From Clostridia bacterium (lineage in GTDB: Bacteria; Bacillota; Clostridia; Christensenellales; CAG-138): DNA of 41,888 nt. Below, in pieces: positions 6,843-16,000 of the stretch (the first letter of the stretch is position 1; every line of letters starts with the position of its first letter). Made by a program: the position numbers and the translations under genes. Under the pieces are notes generated by a model. The model had not been told where the DNA came from. It made no database searches and worked only from the letters and a program-made list of their open reading frames with translations. The stretch is taken from the NCBI GenBank assembly GCA_017545535.1, contig JAFWMS010000033.1, forward strand, positions 1 to 41,888. Reading direction: 5' to 3'.

Positions 6843-7785
6843 ACCCAGAAAAGACCGTTTTGCTCCTTTGACCTACGAGCAGATGTACGGCGTCGAGGAG
6901 CCAGAGCCGGACGGCAGGCCCCTGGAGCTGGAGATCGACAGTCTGGTCCCATTTCCGAATCAGCCATTTAATCCATATACAGAGGATGAAATGGCGAAGA
7001 TGGTCGAGAGCATCCAGGAGAACGGCGTTATCTCTCCGATCATTGTCCGTCCGAAAGCGGATGGCGAAACCTATGAGATCATTTCCGGCCATAACCGCGT
7101 GGAAGCGTGCCGACGTGCCGGTATCTGCCAGATCCCCAGCTTTATCAAGGAAGTGGATGATGATACGGCTATCATTCTCATGGTGGACAGCAACCTACGG
7201 CAACGTGAAAAGTTGCAGATAAGTGAGAAGGTTATGGCGTACAAAATGAAAATGGACGCTTTTGATCGCAAATTAGGACGCCCATTAAAAAATGTGCGCC
7301 AAGTTGGCGCACATTTTTCTGGACGCCGTACGTCTGAGGTAATTGGGCTTGAATCTGGGGATAGTTCGAGGCAGGTGGAGCGATATATCCGCCTAAGCAA
7401 TCTTTCACCTGCATTACTTAGAATGGCAGATGAAGGGAAACTCGCATTCAACCCGGCAGTCGAAATATCTTACCTTGATCCAGCCGATCAAGCTGTTGTT
7501 CAGGAAGTCATGATGCGCGAGGAGACGGCCCCATCCCTATCCCAAGCGCAGAAGCTGAAGAAAATGGCAAGCGACGGGACGATAGATGATAAAAAGATCG
7601 TCGAGGTCCTGACTGTACAAAAGCCCATGTATGAGACCATCACGTTTCGGTTCAACACCGTGGAGGAGTACTTCCCCGAAGGGACCACCGGGAAGCAGAT
7701 GCAAGAGATCATCATGGGCTTGCTGAGGGACTATCAGGAGCGGTGGCATAAGGAACGGGAGCAGGCCAGGGAGCAGGAAAGGTGA
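6829..7785 (+). CDS. parB: ParB-family partition protein, 318 aa
   Basis: The N-terminal ParB/Srx nucleotide-binding domain contains EIISGHNRVEACRRAG (GHNR at residues 87-90). A central HTH region (about residues 175-235) follows. ParB binds a centromere-like site and CTP and works with ParA. ATG at 6829 has GAGG upstream and overlaps parA. Between about 7190 and 7500 the DNA is visibly A+T-richer than on either side. In that patch, a 31-bp near-perfect palindrome (7288-7318) lies within codons 154-164. Confidence 0.93.
   Translation: MNSSEPRKDRFAPLTYEQMYGVEEPEPDGRPLELEIDSLVPFPNQPFNPYTEDEMAKMVESIQENGVISPIIVRPKADGETYEIISGHNRVEACRRAGICQIPSFIKEVDDDTAIILMVDSNLRQREKLQISEKVMAYKMKMDAFDRKLGRPLKNVRQVGAHFSGRRTSEVIGLESGDSSRQVERYIRLSNLSPALLRMADEGKLAFNPAVEISYLDPADQAVVQEVMMREETAPSLSQAQKLKKMASDGTIDDKKIVEVLTVQKPMYETITFRFNTVEEYFPEGTTGKQMQEIIMGLLRDYQERWHKEREQAREQER
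7288..7318. repeat. 31-bp palindrome inside parB
   Basis: AAAAATGTGCGCCAA (7288-7302) and TTGGCGCACATTTTT (7304-7318) are perfectly complementary, separated by a single G. In RNA it would form a 15-bp stem ending in T residues on either strand; in DNA it could be a protein-binding site. Confidence 0.85.
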
Positions 7786-7790
7786 CGAAC

Positions 7791-8210
7791 ATGAGCAGAA
7801 GAAAAAAGAAACGCAAAGGCACGGATCTGCCGGTGCAGGCAGGCTGCGCCGAGTATAGCTGCATGACGTCCGCGGCGGCCATCAACTACCTGAGCATCAA
7901 CGGGTTTCTCCTGGGGCCGAGCATCAAAGAACAAACCCTTGCGGCGGAGGCCCAGAAGCTGGCCGGGAGCATGGATTGCTCCTTCTCCCCTGATCTAAGG
8001 CGGTTTTTCATCGCCTGCGAAGCGGACGGAGAGACCGGCTGCTGTTGGGCCATTATCCGCCATCTATATGAGAAATGGCATATCGCCATTCCCAAGCCTA
8101 TCCAAGCCTTTATTTCAATACCGGAGGTCTGGGAGGCGTTTCTCCGCATGACAGCGGAGCAGTTGAGCATCCTCCTTTCCTCCGATACGGAAGGAGATCC
8201 GTACCCTTGA
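7791..8210 (+). CDS. Hypothetical protein, 139 aa
   Basis: A basic N-terminus (MSRRKKKRKG) is followed by a mostly helical, cysteine-containing domain (for example CAEYSC and GCCWAIIRHLYEKW). I recognise no family. ATG at 7791 fits GGAAAGG 8-10 nt upstream better than the GTG at 7782 that overlaps the parB stop. It lies 5 nt after parB and is probably co-transcribed with parAB. Confidence 0.65.
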   Translation: MSRRKKKRKGTDLPVQAGCAEYSCMTSAAAINYLSINGFLLGPSIKEQTLAAEAQKLAGSMDCSFSPDLRRFFIACEADGETGCCWAIIRHLYEKWHIAIPKPIQAFISIPEVWEAFLRMTAEQLSILLSSDTEGDPYP

Positions 8211-8227
8211 CGGGAGCGGAAAGGACC

Positions 8228-8449
8228 ATGTTTTTTACCACAGGAAAGCATCAATTCTATGAACACCTTATGCAGCAGGCCCCAAACTTCGACAAGGCAC
8301 CAAGAGAGATAAAGGATGATTCCTGCCTTGTCTGCGAGGGATATAACCCCAAGACCGGCAAATGCAGATTCTGCGTTTGTCTGGACGAACAACAGCTTCC
8401 GGCTTTCGACCGGGAGCATTTTTATATGAGAAAGGAAGAAATGAAATGA
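8228..8449 (+). CDS. Small cysteine-rich protein, 73 aa
   Basis: Starting at ATG 8228, behind GGAAAGGA, the protein contains CLVCEGYNPKTGKCRFCVC, which could bind zinc. Function unknown. The same frame is open upstream to 8075, but that part overlaps the previous gene and lacks a ribosome binding site. Its stop overlaps the adhesin start as ATGA, so the two are translationally coupled. Confidence 0.65.
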   Translation: MFFTTGKHQFYEHLMQQAPNFDKAPREIKDDSCLVCEGYNPKTGKCRFCVCLDEQQLPAFDREHFYMRKEEMK

Positions 8450-11400
8450 ACCGAACTATCACCCGTATCGTTGCCCTGGCTTTGAGCCTGATCTGTCTGT
8501 TCGCGTTCGCACCGGTCCGCCTCTCCCATGCGGAGGAACCTTATCCGGAGAACGTGACCATTCAGAGCGAGAAGAACAATGCCTTCGACTACTTGGAATA
8601 CTACTCCGGCGGCAAGTGGAAGGACCTGAACACGCCTCGCCATTGGATTGAGCAGACCGGGCAGGTGTGCTACTGCATTGAGCACAGCTCCGGGAATCCT
8701 CACAGCGCGTCGTACACCGCCACGCCGCCTTCCTCCGTGTTTGGAGCGAACACGCTGGCCGGTCTTCAGACCATACTCATGTACGGCTATCCCTGCAACA
8801 CACCGGATGGCTTCACGGAGGACGAAGCGCGACAGGCGACGGCCAACGCGATCCGGTTCTGGCTCAGTGAGAACGGCGAACCCGGCAGCTATTCGTTCAC
8901 CAATCGCCGCGCTCACCCCAATCAGATCCGTGCCAAGCTGGGATACGAACATGTCCTCGAATGGGCGGACGAGCTGCTCCAGATGGCCAGGGATAAGAAA
9001 ACCCTGAGCCACGCCATCGAGTTCACGCCCTCTGCCCTGACCCTGGATCGGTCCGGTACCGGCTACAGCGGCACCACCACGGTCAACCTGACCAACATTA
9101 ACTCCGGGTACACCCTGGATACCTCTGGCCTGCCCTCCGGCGTGACGCTCACCGGCTTCACGGGACGGCAGAGCGAAACCCTGACGATCACCGCGCCGCT
9201 GACCGCCGCGGGCCAGACCTTCTCCATCACGGCCACCGGTCGTGACACCCGTGCTCTGGAGAATATGACGGCGTACATCCCCGCCAACGACAGCCTCCAG
9301 AAGATCTTTCTCTGCGCTAACACCGCCCAGGTCGTGGCCACCGCCTCCTTTGGTGTGAACACCCCTGCCGCAGGCAAGCTCCAGATCAAGAAATTCGGTG
9401 ACAACAATGCGCCTCTCGCCGGGGTCAAGTTCGGCGTCTATTCTGACGCTGCCTGCACCGCCAAGATCACTGAAGTCACCACCGGCACGGACGGTACGGT
9501 GCTCCTGGATAACATGAATGGCGGCACCTACTATGTGAAGGAGCTGAACACCGTCCGCCCGTATGTCATTGACGGCATGGTGAATACCGTCATCGTCAAG
9601 GCCAGCGAGACCACGACGCTGGAGGTTCAGAACGAAACGGCCAAGGGCGTCATCCGGGTGAAGAAGACCGGCGAGGCCCTGGAGGGCACCACCGCCACCG
9701 CCACGGAATACGGCCAGCTCTATACGCCCAAGTATCAGAACGGCGGCCTCGCCGGTTGCGAGTTCACCGTAAAGAATGAGTCCGGCACGGTGGTCGCCAC
9801 GATCACCACGGACGCGGACGGCATCGCGGAGACCGGCCTGCTCCCTTTTGGGACCTACACCGTGCAGGAGACCGGGGCCCCTGCCGGGTATGAGCTGGAC
9901 GCTTCCATTCAGACGGTCACCCTGGCCTACAAGGACCAGAACACGCCTATCGTCTACGGCGAGGTCACCGCAATCAACAACCGGATCCCCACCTCGGTGA
10001 AGATCGTCAAGAGGACCGATCACTTCAGCAAGCAGACCCTGAAATTCGAGGCCGGTCCTCTGGAAGGGGCTGTGTTCGGCCTGTACACCGCGGAAGCCAT
10101 CGGGGTCATCCCCAAGAATACCCTGGTGGACATCCTGACCACGGACGCCAGCGGCATGGCCGTTTCCAGCGCCACGCTGCCCTTCGGCAAGTATTACCTG
10201 AGAGAGTTGAAGCTCCTTGACAACACCATCCATATGTCCGAGGAATCCTATCCTCTGACTGTAAAGGGCCACAACAAGAAGTATGCGGACGAGCCCATCT
10301 GGAATGACCGCTTTATGGGCAACATCGCCGTCTGGAAGAGCGACGACTTCGAGGAGGGCAGGATGCTGGAAGGCGCAGAGTATGAGGTGAGGGACGCCGA
10401 CGGGCTGCTCTATTGCACCATGACCACAGACCGTACCGGATACGCCGTTTCCTGCGATCTGCCGGTCGGCACCTACTACGTCCGTGAGATCGTGCCCCCG
10501 CCCGGGTTCATCCTGTCGGACGAGATCATCGAGGTCAAGCTGACTACCGACGATAAGACCACCCTGGTGTTCGAGCGAACCAATATGCCCAACCAGGTCA
10601 TTCTCAAAAAGACCGATCTGACCACCGGCAAGCCCGTTTACGGCGCGACTATCGAGATCAAGAACGCTGCCGGTGAGGTAGTGTTCAACGAGGAGACCGA
10701 TCTCAACGGCGAGATCATCCTGATGGAGCTGCCCGCGGGACGGTATACCTACACCGAGACCCAGGCCGCTGAAGGGTTCACCATCAATACCGGTTCCTTC
10801 GAGTTCGTGGTGGACTACTACGGCCATGTGACCGGCACCACCGAGATCACGGACGAGCCCATCTGCCTCCAGATCGACAAGGTGGATCTGTTTACCGGCG
10901 AACCGTTCCCCCTGGTCGAGTTCCAGCTTCGGAACATGGACGACCAGGTGATCCGCACCATCCTGGCGGATCAGATCCGGGAAGTTGGCGGTCTTCGCAG
11001 CGTCGTCGTGTCCAACAACAACGACTACCGCATCTGGGCCAAGGACGGTGAGGACTTTTTCCATGTGGGCGATGACGGCCATGTGGAGTTCCGCTACCTT
11101 CCTGCCGGGGAGTACAAATTGGTCGAGGTTCCGCCCACCGGCTACATCGCGGAGGACGAGATCAGCGTTGTCCTGACTGATCGTAACGGCGTCAGCAACC
11201 CGAAGATGGTGAGAGTGGAGAACCGGCCCACCGGCGTGAAGATCAAGAAGATCGACGCCGGTTCCGGCAACCCCCTCATGGGTGCGGGCTTTGAGATCAA
11301 GGTCAAGTCCGACAACGGCTTTGAAACCCTCAAATTCGTCAAGAACAGCGACGGCTCCTACTTCTACGACCCCCAGGGCAATGTGACCGAGCTTATGGTG

Positions 11401-11694
11401 GACGGTATGGGAGAGATCACCCTGTACGGTGTGCCCCTGGGCGACATCTGGGTGGAGGAAACCACCGTCCCCGACGGATACTTCCCCATCTCGGCCCAGC
11501 AGCTGACCGTTACCAAGGAAATGAGCAACGATGTTCCCTATGTGATGACCATCAAGAACCATCGGTTCGTGAAGTTGGGCATGAACTCTGACTGGTGGGA
11601 GTTCCCGGCCCTGTGCGGCGGCGTTCTCCTGCTCATGACCGGCGGCGTGGTTGCAATCATCCGTATCCGTAAGAAGCGCAGATACGGAGCATGA
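8446..11694 (+). CDS. Cell-surface adhesin with thioester domain and about seven CnaB-type repeats, 1082 aa
   Basis: A signal peptide (residues 1 to about 28, ending LSHA) leads into a thioester domain. It has the reactive cysteine segment VCYCIEH and the TQxA-like glutamine in ARQATANAIRFWL. About seven SpaA/CnaB prealbumin-like repeats follow, each with the pattern K-K-x-D ... G-x-Y-x-x-x-E, which usually form intramolecular isopeptide bonds. One membrane helix and a basic tail (IRIRKKRRYGA) end the protein. No LPXTG-type sorting signal is visible before the helix. In conjugative elements such proteins probably help mating cells adhere. Start: ATG 8446 behind AAAGGAAG. Confidence 0.92.
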   Translation: MNRTITRIVALALSLICLFAFAPVRLSHAEEPYPENVTIQSEKNNAFDYLEYYSGGKWKDLNTPRHWIEQTGQVCYCIEHSSGNPHSASYTATPPSSVFGANTLAGLQTILMYGYPCNTPDGFTEDEARQATANAIRFWLSENGEPGSYSFTNRRAHPNQIRAKLGYEHVLEWADELLQMARDKKTLSHAIEFTPSALTLDRSGTGYSGTTTVNLTNINSGYTLDTSGLPSGVTLTGFTGRQSETLTITAPLTAAGQTFSITATGRDTRALENMTAYIPANDSLQKIFLCANTAQVVATASFGVNTPAAGKLQIKKFGDNNAPLAGVKFGVYSDAACTAKITEVTTGTDGTVLLDNMNGGTYYVKELNTVRPYVIDGMVNTVIVKASETTTLEVQNETAKGVIRVKKTGEALEGTTATATEYGQLYTPKYQNGGLAGCEFTVKNESGTVVATITTDADGIAETGLLPFGTYTVQETGAPAGYELDASIQTVTLAYKDQNTPIVYGEVTAINNRIPTSVKIVKRTDHFSKQTLKFEAGPLEGAVFGLYTAEAIGVIPKNTLVDILTTDASGMAVSSATLPFGKYYLRELKLLDNTIHMSEESYPLTVKGHNKKYADEPIWNDRFMGNIAVWKSDDFEEGRMLEGAEYEVRDADGLLYCTMTTDRTGYAVSCDLPVGTYYVREIVPPPGFILSDEIIEVKLTTDDKTTLVFERTNMPNQVILKKTDLTTGKPVYGATIEIKNAAGEVVFNEETDLNGEIILMELPAGRYTYTETQAAEGFTINTGSFEFVVDYYGHVTGTTEITDEPICLQIDKVDLFTGEPFPLVEFQLRNMDDQVIRTILADQIREVGGLRSVVVSNNNDYRIWAKDGEDFFHVGDDGHVEFRYLPAGEYKLVEVPPTGYIAEDEISVVLTDRNGVSNPKMVRVENRPTGVKIKKIDAGSGNPLMGAGFEIKVKSDNGFETLKFVKNSDGSYFYDPQGNVTELMVDGMGEITLYGVPLGDIWVEETTVPDGYFPISAQQLTVTKEMSNDVPYVMTIKNHRFVKLGMNSDWWEFPALCGGVLLLMTGGVVAIIRIRKKRRYGA

Positions 11695-11696
11695 GC

Positions 11697-11843
11697 ATGA
11701 ACACTACGATGACCTTGATCCTTTTGTGTATCATCGTCATCGAATATGTGTTCTTGTTGGTACACAAGCGAAAAAGGAAGCAAGCGACAAGAAAGACTAA
11801 CGGAGCGATCCAGCCCAAAGAGGCGGATCGCTCCGCTGTATAG
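11697..11843 (+). CDS. Small membrane protein, 48 aa
   Basis: One hydrophobic segment (about residues 5-22, TLILLCIIVIEYVFLLV) is followed by a strongly basic tail (HKRKRKQATRK), giving a predicted N-out/C-in single-pass protein. It begins 2 nt after the adhesin stop, so coupling is likely. The 3' end of the gene also forms an 11-bp hairpin. No family recognised. Confidence 0.5.
   Translation: MNTTMTLILLCIIVIEYVFLLVHKRKRKQATRKTNGAIQPKEADRSAV
11801..11835 (+). repeat. 11-bp inverted repeat at the end of the small membrane gene
   Basis: CGGAGCGATCC (11801-11811) pairs perfectly with GGATCGCTCCG (11825-11835) around a 13-nt loop. No T run follows, so it looks like an mRNA stabilising or processing hairpin between the adhesin part and the following genes. 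Confidence 0.6.
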
Positions 11844-11856
11844 AGGAGGGAAAAAC

Positions 11857-12234
11857 ATGATCGACTATACCAGATTCCAAGGCAAGATCGTATTCAGGCG
11901 AACCATTGAACCGGAAGAAGTATTGGACGCGCTGGATCGGTTTTGCTATGACGCGGATATTATCGAAAACAAGCCGAACAAGCAGTGCTTCACTTTATCT
12001 TTCGGTGGCAGTTGCTGCTATGAACCGGATCGGGATTTCTTTGAAAGGATCATCGACGACTTGACGGAGCACATTTGCTCCGGTTCCATTCGCTTCGTAT
12101 GCGATGATGAAGTGTACCGGTATTATTTCAACCCGATACAGCAACGCTGGACTGATCAAAAGGGAATGCCGGTCAGCACGGGCAATCGAATAATCATCGA
12201 GGACTGGGATGATGAGGAAGATGAGGAGCTATGA
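11857..12234 (+). CDS. Small acidic protein, 125 aa, first of a related pair
   Basis: An acidic protein ending in a run of Asp and Glu (EDWDDEEDEEL). Its pattern (a central alpha/beta core, then GSIRFVCDDEVYRYYFNPIQQRWTDQKG) resembles the next gene's GEIVYQGEDNTWWRHRFDKDKREWLEEEG, so the two may be distant paralogues. No named domain recognised. ATG 11857 follows GAGGAGGG. The overlap ATGA with the next gene indicates coupling. Confidence 0.65.
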   Translation: MIDYTRFQGKIVFRRTIEPEEVLDALDRFCYDADIIENKPNKQCFTLSFGGSCCYEPDRDFFERIIDDLTEHICSGSIRFVCDDEVYRYYFNPIQQRWTDQKGMPVSTGNRIIIEDWDDEEDEEL

Positions 12235-12632
12235 GTTATTACGCGACATTTGATGCTCTGATCACCCTCTCTCGGGACGTTGACATGGAAGCTATCGCAC
12301 AGGAAGCGGAACGGGCGTTCTGTGTCCGGGAGACTGTGATCGACATGGTGACCGATACCACCTTCGACCTTTGGTTCGGGGAGTATACCGAATACACGGA
12401 TGATGTTGCCTGGGCGTTTCTCGCCGAGATCGCACCCCATACCGTGTCCGGCGAGATCGTCTATCAGGGGGAAGACAACACCTGGTGGCGTCACCGCTTC
12501 GACAAGGATAAGCGGGAATGGCTGGAGGAAGAGGGCTATATCGCATATGAGGACGGAGGGAAAAGCATCCGTGAGCTGCTGGACCTGAGGGAAGAGCCCG
12601 AGAAGAACGATCCGGTTGAACCGGAGCGATAG
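12231..12632 (+). CDS. Small acidic protein, 133 aa, second of a related pair
   Basis: A 133-residue acidic protein with a probable beta-rich C-terminal half. It shares spacing and aromatic/charged positions with the preceding gene in the G-x-I ... Y/W-x-x-x-F-x-x-x-x-x-W stretch. Start at ATG 12231 is coupled to the upstream stop and preceded by GAGGAG. Function unknown; the acidic character alone does not prove DNA mimicry. Confidence 0.65.
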   Translation: MSYYATFDALITLSRDVDMEAIAQEAERAFCVRETVIDMVTDTTFDLWFGEYTEYTDDVAWAFLAEIAPHTVSGEIVYQGEDNTWWRHRFDKDKREWLEEEGYIAYEDGGKSIRELLDLREEPEKNDPVEPER

Positions 12633-12645
12633 GAGGAGATGCCGA

Positions 12646-13050
12646 ATGAAGGTATTGAAAGTGAAACCGTATCAGCTGCCTGAGATCAAGGAGATCGACC
12701 CCGGATTGTCTTCGCTTCAGCACGAAGTGGAGGGCTGGATCGAAGCCACCTATCCCTTTGAGGACCCGGTGGCCATCATCTGCAATGAGGAAGGCAAGCT
12801 GAACGGCATGGAATACAACCGGGCCATCCGGGATGAAAACGGTGAAGTTCGGGAAATCATCGCCGGGCCGTTCCTGATAGTCGGTCTTGGCGAGGAAGAT
12901 TTCACCTCGCTTACCGAGGACATGGTGCAAAAGTACAAGCGGATGTTCGGGCAGCCGGAGGTGTTCCTCCAAACCCAGAGCAGCCTGCTAATCCTGCCTT
13001 ACGCCATGGACGAGTTCAGCTCACGGGACGACGGTGACCTGGAAAGATGA
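12646..13050 (+). CDS. DUF3846-type protein, 134 aa
   Basis: The order VKPYQLPEIKEI, LQHEVEGWIEATYPFEDPVAIICNEEGKLNGMEYNRAI, then GPFLIVGLGEEDFTSLTEDMVQKYKRMFGQPE matches DUF3846 proteins of clostridial mobile elements. The biochemical role of that family is unknown. ATG 12646 has AGGAGGAG 7 nt upstream. It lies 17 nt before the giant methylase-helicase gene and probably shares its transcript. Confidence 0.8.
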   Translation: MKVLKVKPYQLPEIKEIDPGLSSLQHEVEGWIEATYPFEDPVAIICNEEGKLNGMEYNRAIRDENGEVREIIAGPFLIVGLGEEDFTSLTEDMVQKYKRMFGQPEVFLQTQSSLLILPYAMDEFSSRDDGDLER

Positions 13051-13067
13051 AAGGAGAGGCAAGGTAA

Positions 13068-16000
13068 ATGGCGACGAAGCTTGAACGAATATCGCGGTTG
13101 GCCTTGGAGACCTCCCGCTCCATAACCTCTTCCACACGGCATTGGAAAGGGTTTCTCGACTCCGCTGCCTGGCTCTATAAGTATCCCTTTCAGGATCAGG
13201 TGCTGATCCATGCCCAGAAGCCGGAAGCCACGGCCTGCGCGGAGATTGGGCTGTGGAATGAGCGGCTCCATCGCTGGGTCAATCGCGGTGCGAAGGGTAT
13301 CGCTCTCATTGACACCACGGAGGAAAAGCCGCATCTGCGGTATGTATTCGATGTGTCGGACACCAACTCCCGCCAGAACATCCCCTTTGCCCTCTGGCAG
13401 CCGAAGCCGGAGATGTACCCCCGTATCGCCGAGGAGCTTCAAAACAGCTTCGGTGAGCTGGGGGATACCACGGACCCGATCTCCGTCGTCTTCGGGACGG
13501 TCATGAACGCCGTCATGGACAACGCCGGGGATTATCTGGAGACTCTGCGCCGGGAGCTGTACGGCAGTTCCCTCACGGACCAGGAGGAGCTGGATGCGAT
13601 CTTCCAGACGAATGTGGCCGATTCCGTGGCCTACACGGTCCTGAAACGGCTGGGCTTCGATCCCAACGAGTATATCCCGGACGACGACTTTGACCTGGTC
13701 TCCCGATTCGATACTTTGGAGACCGTCTCCCGGCTGGGCGAGGCCACCGCCGATATATCCGAGATGATCCTACGCCAAATCGAGCGGACGGTCCGGGCCG
13801 TGGAAAAAGAATCCCGCGACATCCTCGCAAAAGGGAACGGGATAGGCGATACTACAGGTGAGAACAGTGAAAGGAGCAATAATCATGGAACTGACCTACA
13901 CGCAAGTGGGAGACTTTCAACTCCCGAACCTGGTCCTGGACATCCAGCCGTCCGGGTCGATCGGCAAGTACGGACGGATGCGGAAGCGGTATCTGGAGGA
14001 GAAGAAGGACGGGACGCTGACGGCGCTGGTGCTGTCGGGCAAGCTGACGCAGCACCTCATGGAGATCAACGACCTGTGCCGGGAGCAGATCGAGACCCTG
14101 TCCCGGCAGATGGCCAAGCAGGAAGGCCTGACCGAACGCCTGAAAGCAACCGATCAGATGACCTGGGTGCAGCGGATGAACAACATCCGGAACCGGGCGG
14201 AGGAGATCGTGGTGAACAGCCTGGTCTACAGCTAACCGAACCCGAGATCGAAGAAGCGGTGGAAGAAGCCTTCCCCGCTTCTTTGTTTGATACTCCTATC
14301 CAGGAAGAACAGTTCAAGCAGGATGCCAAACGGGTGAGACAGCCGACACCCCAGCTGTCTCTTTTTGATGTTCAGAACATCGAAGGCATGGACGCCGGGA
14401 CGGTCCCTGCGCTTCGGTACTCCCAACAGGTCATTGACGAGGCGCTGACCCTGGGCGCGAACGACAGGAACAGTCACCTCATTATCTGCGCTTTCTTCCA
14501 GAAAGACCACACCCCGGCTAAAAACGCCGCCTTCTTGCGAGAGCATTACGGCATCAATGGGGCAGGCTTCTATCTGGACGGACGGCAGTATGCCATGTGG
14601 TACGACCAAGAAGGCTTCCGGGTCTCCATGGGGGATACCGTACAGGGCGGCATGACCATGACTCTCTCCTGGGCGGAGACGGCGAAACGAGTACGGGAGC
14701 TGCTGGACCTGGGCCGGTATATGCCACGGGAGGAGCTGCTGCGGGTTAACGTGTACGAGCGCACGGCCCTGGCAGAAAGGCTGCTGTTCGTCGCCCGCGA
14801 TCTCAGCGAAGAAGGCCGGGAGCATGGCTTCCTGCCGAGCTTCCGTGCGCTGTCCGGCACTTTTGACAACGAGCGCGACCAAATCGTATCGCTCATGGAG
14901 GAGACGGGATCGCTGGAAGCTCTGACGGACGAATGGCGCACCTTTACGGAGGCGTATAGGGCGGAGCCCGACTTGTTGCGCTTCCACTACCACCAACCCA
15001 CAGAGCTGCTGCGACAGCTTGAGGACCTTCAGCGGGAGCCGCTTCGCTTTCCTGTTGCCGAGGACTATGATCCCAACCCGAAACGGTTCATATCGCTGGA
15101 TGAGATCGACAAGCTCCTGCGCGGATCGGACACCGAGCGAGGGACGGAGGACCGACTGGCCGTGTATGCGTTCTTTTTGGCTCATCCGGATGCCAAGGAG
15201 AGGGAGAAGGCGCTTCGCGATATGCACGGCGTCTCCGGGTCCTACGGAGGGAACGACAACATATCCTACGACCCCAAGGGCGTCTCCTTCAGTCATGGCG
15301 ACATGACAAAACCCTACGCCAAGATAGAGTGGAACTGGACAAAGGTACGTCAGCGGATCGAAACGTTAATCGAACAGAACCGGTTCCTTTCGCAGGCGGA
15401 CAGGGAGCATATGCCGGAGTATGAGCGAAAACAGATCGCCGCCTCCATCGTCGTCGCCTACCGGGACGCTCCGGAAGGATACATCCGGCCATTCAACGGC
15501 GATCCTATCGTCCATTATTCGGAGAATGTCGCGGCAGTCCAAAAGCTGCTGCGCGATCCCATTCAAGTAAGAGCCATCGCCAACGAGCTTTCCCTGCTGA
15601 CAGAGCGAACGTCGCCGGATGACCGCCACTATGAGGACCGTCAAAACGCCGTCCGACAGCTGGCTGATTACCGTGCGGGAGAGTTCTCCCTCTTTGGGGA
15701 GAAGCGGGAACCTATCCCGGAGCCCATAGAAGAAAGTGATCTCGATAGGGCAAAATGGCTGATCAATGCCTATTGTCAGGCAGAGTTCGGGTCGTATGCC
15801 GACTTCTCCGATCTGTCCCATGTGGGTCTTGTGTATACCACGGATGAGGCGGACACCTACGAGATCAGCGTGTTCGCTGACTTGAAGCAGAACCGCATCG
15901 TCTACCGGATCGACGATCAGGTGGTCAGGGAGGTGCAGACGGATTCCCTGGCGGAGCTGAACGAGTATCTGGAAGCCTTGGATTTCGGGGCTATGATCGC

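Noticed and set aside
8075..8227. N-terminal extension of the small cysteine-rich protein
   Set aside because: Overlaps the preceding gene and has no ribosome binding site, whereas ATG 8228 has GGAAAGGA.
8422..11562. 1046-codon open frame on the minus strand opposite the adhesin
   Set aside because: It mirrors a well-supported gene, has no ribosome binding site or recognisable domain, and follows from the strong G/C bias at third positions of the true gene.
14232..15296. 354-codon minus-strand frame opposite the duplicated domain
   Set aside because: Shadow of a coding region with high G+C at third positions; no family resemblance.
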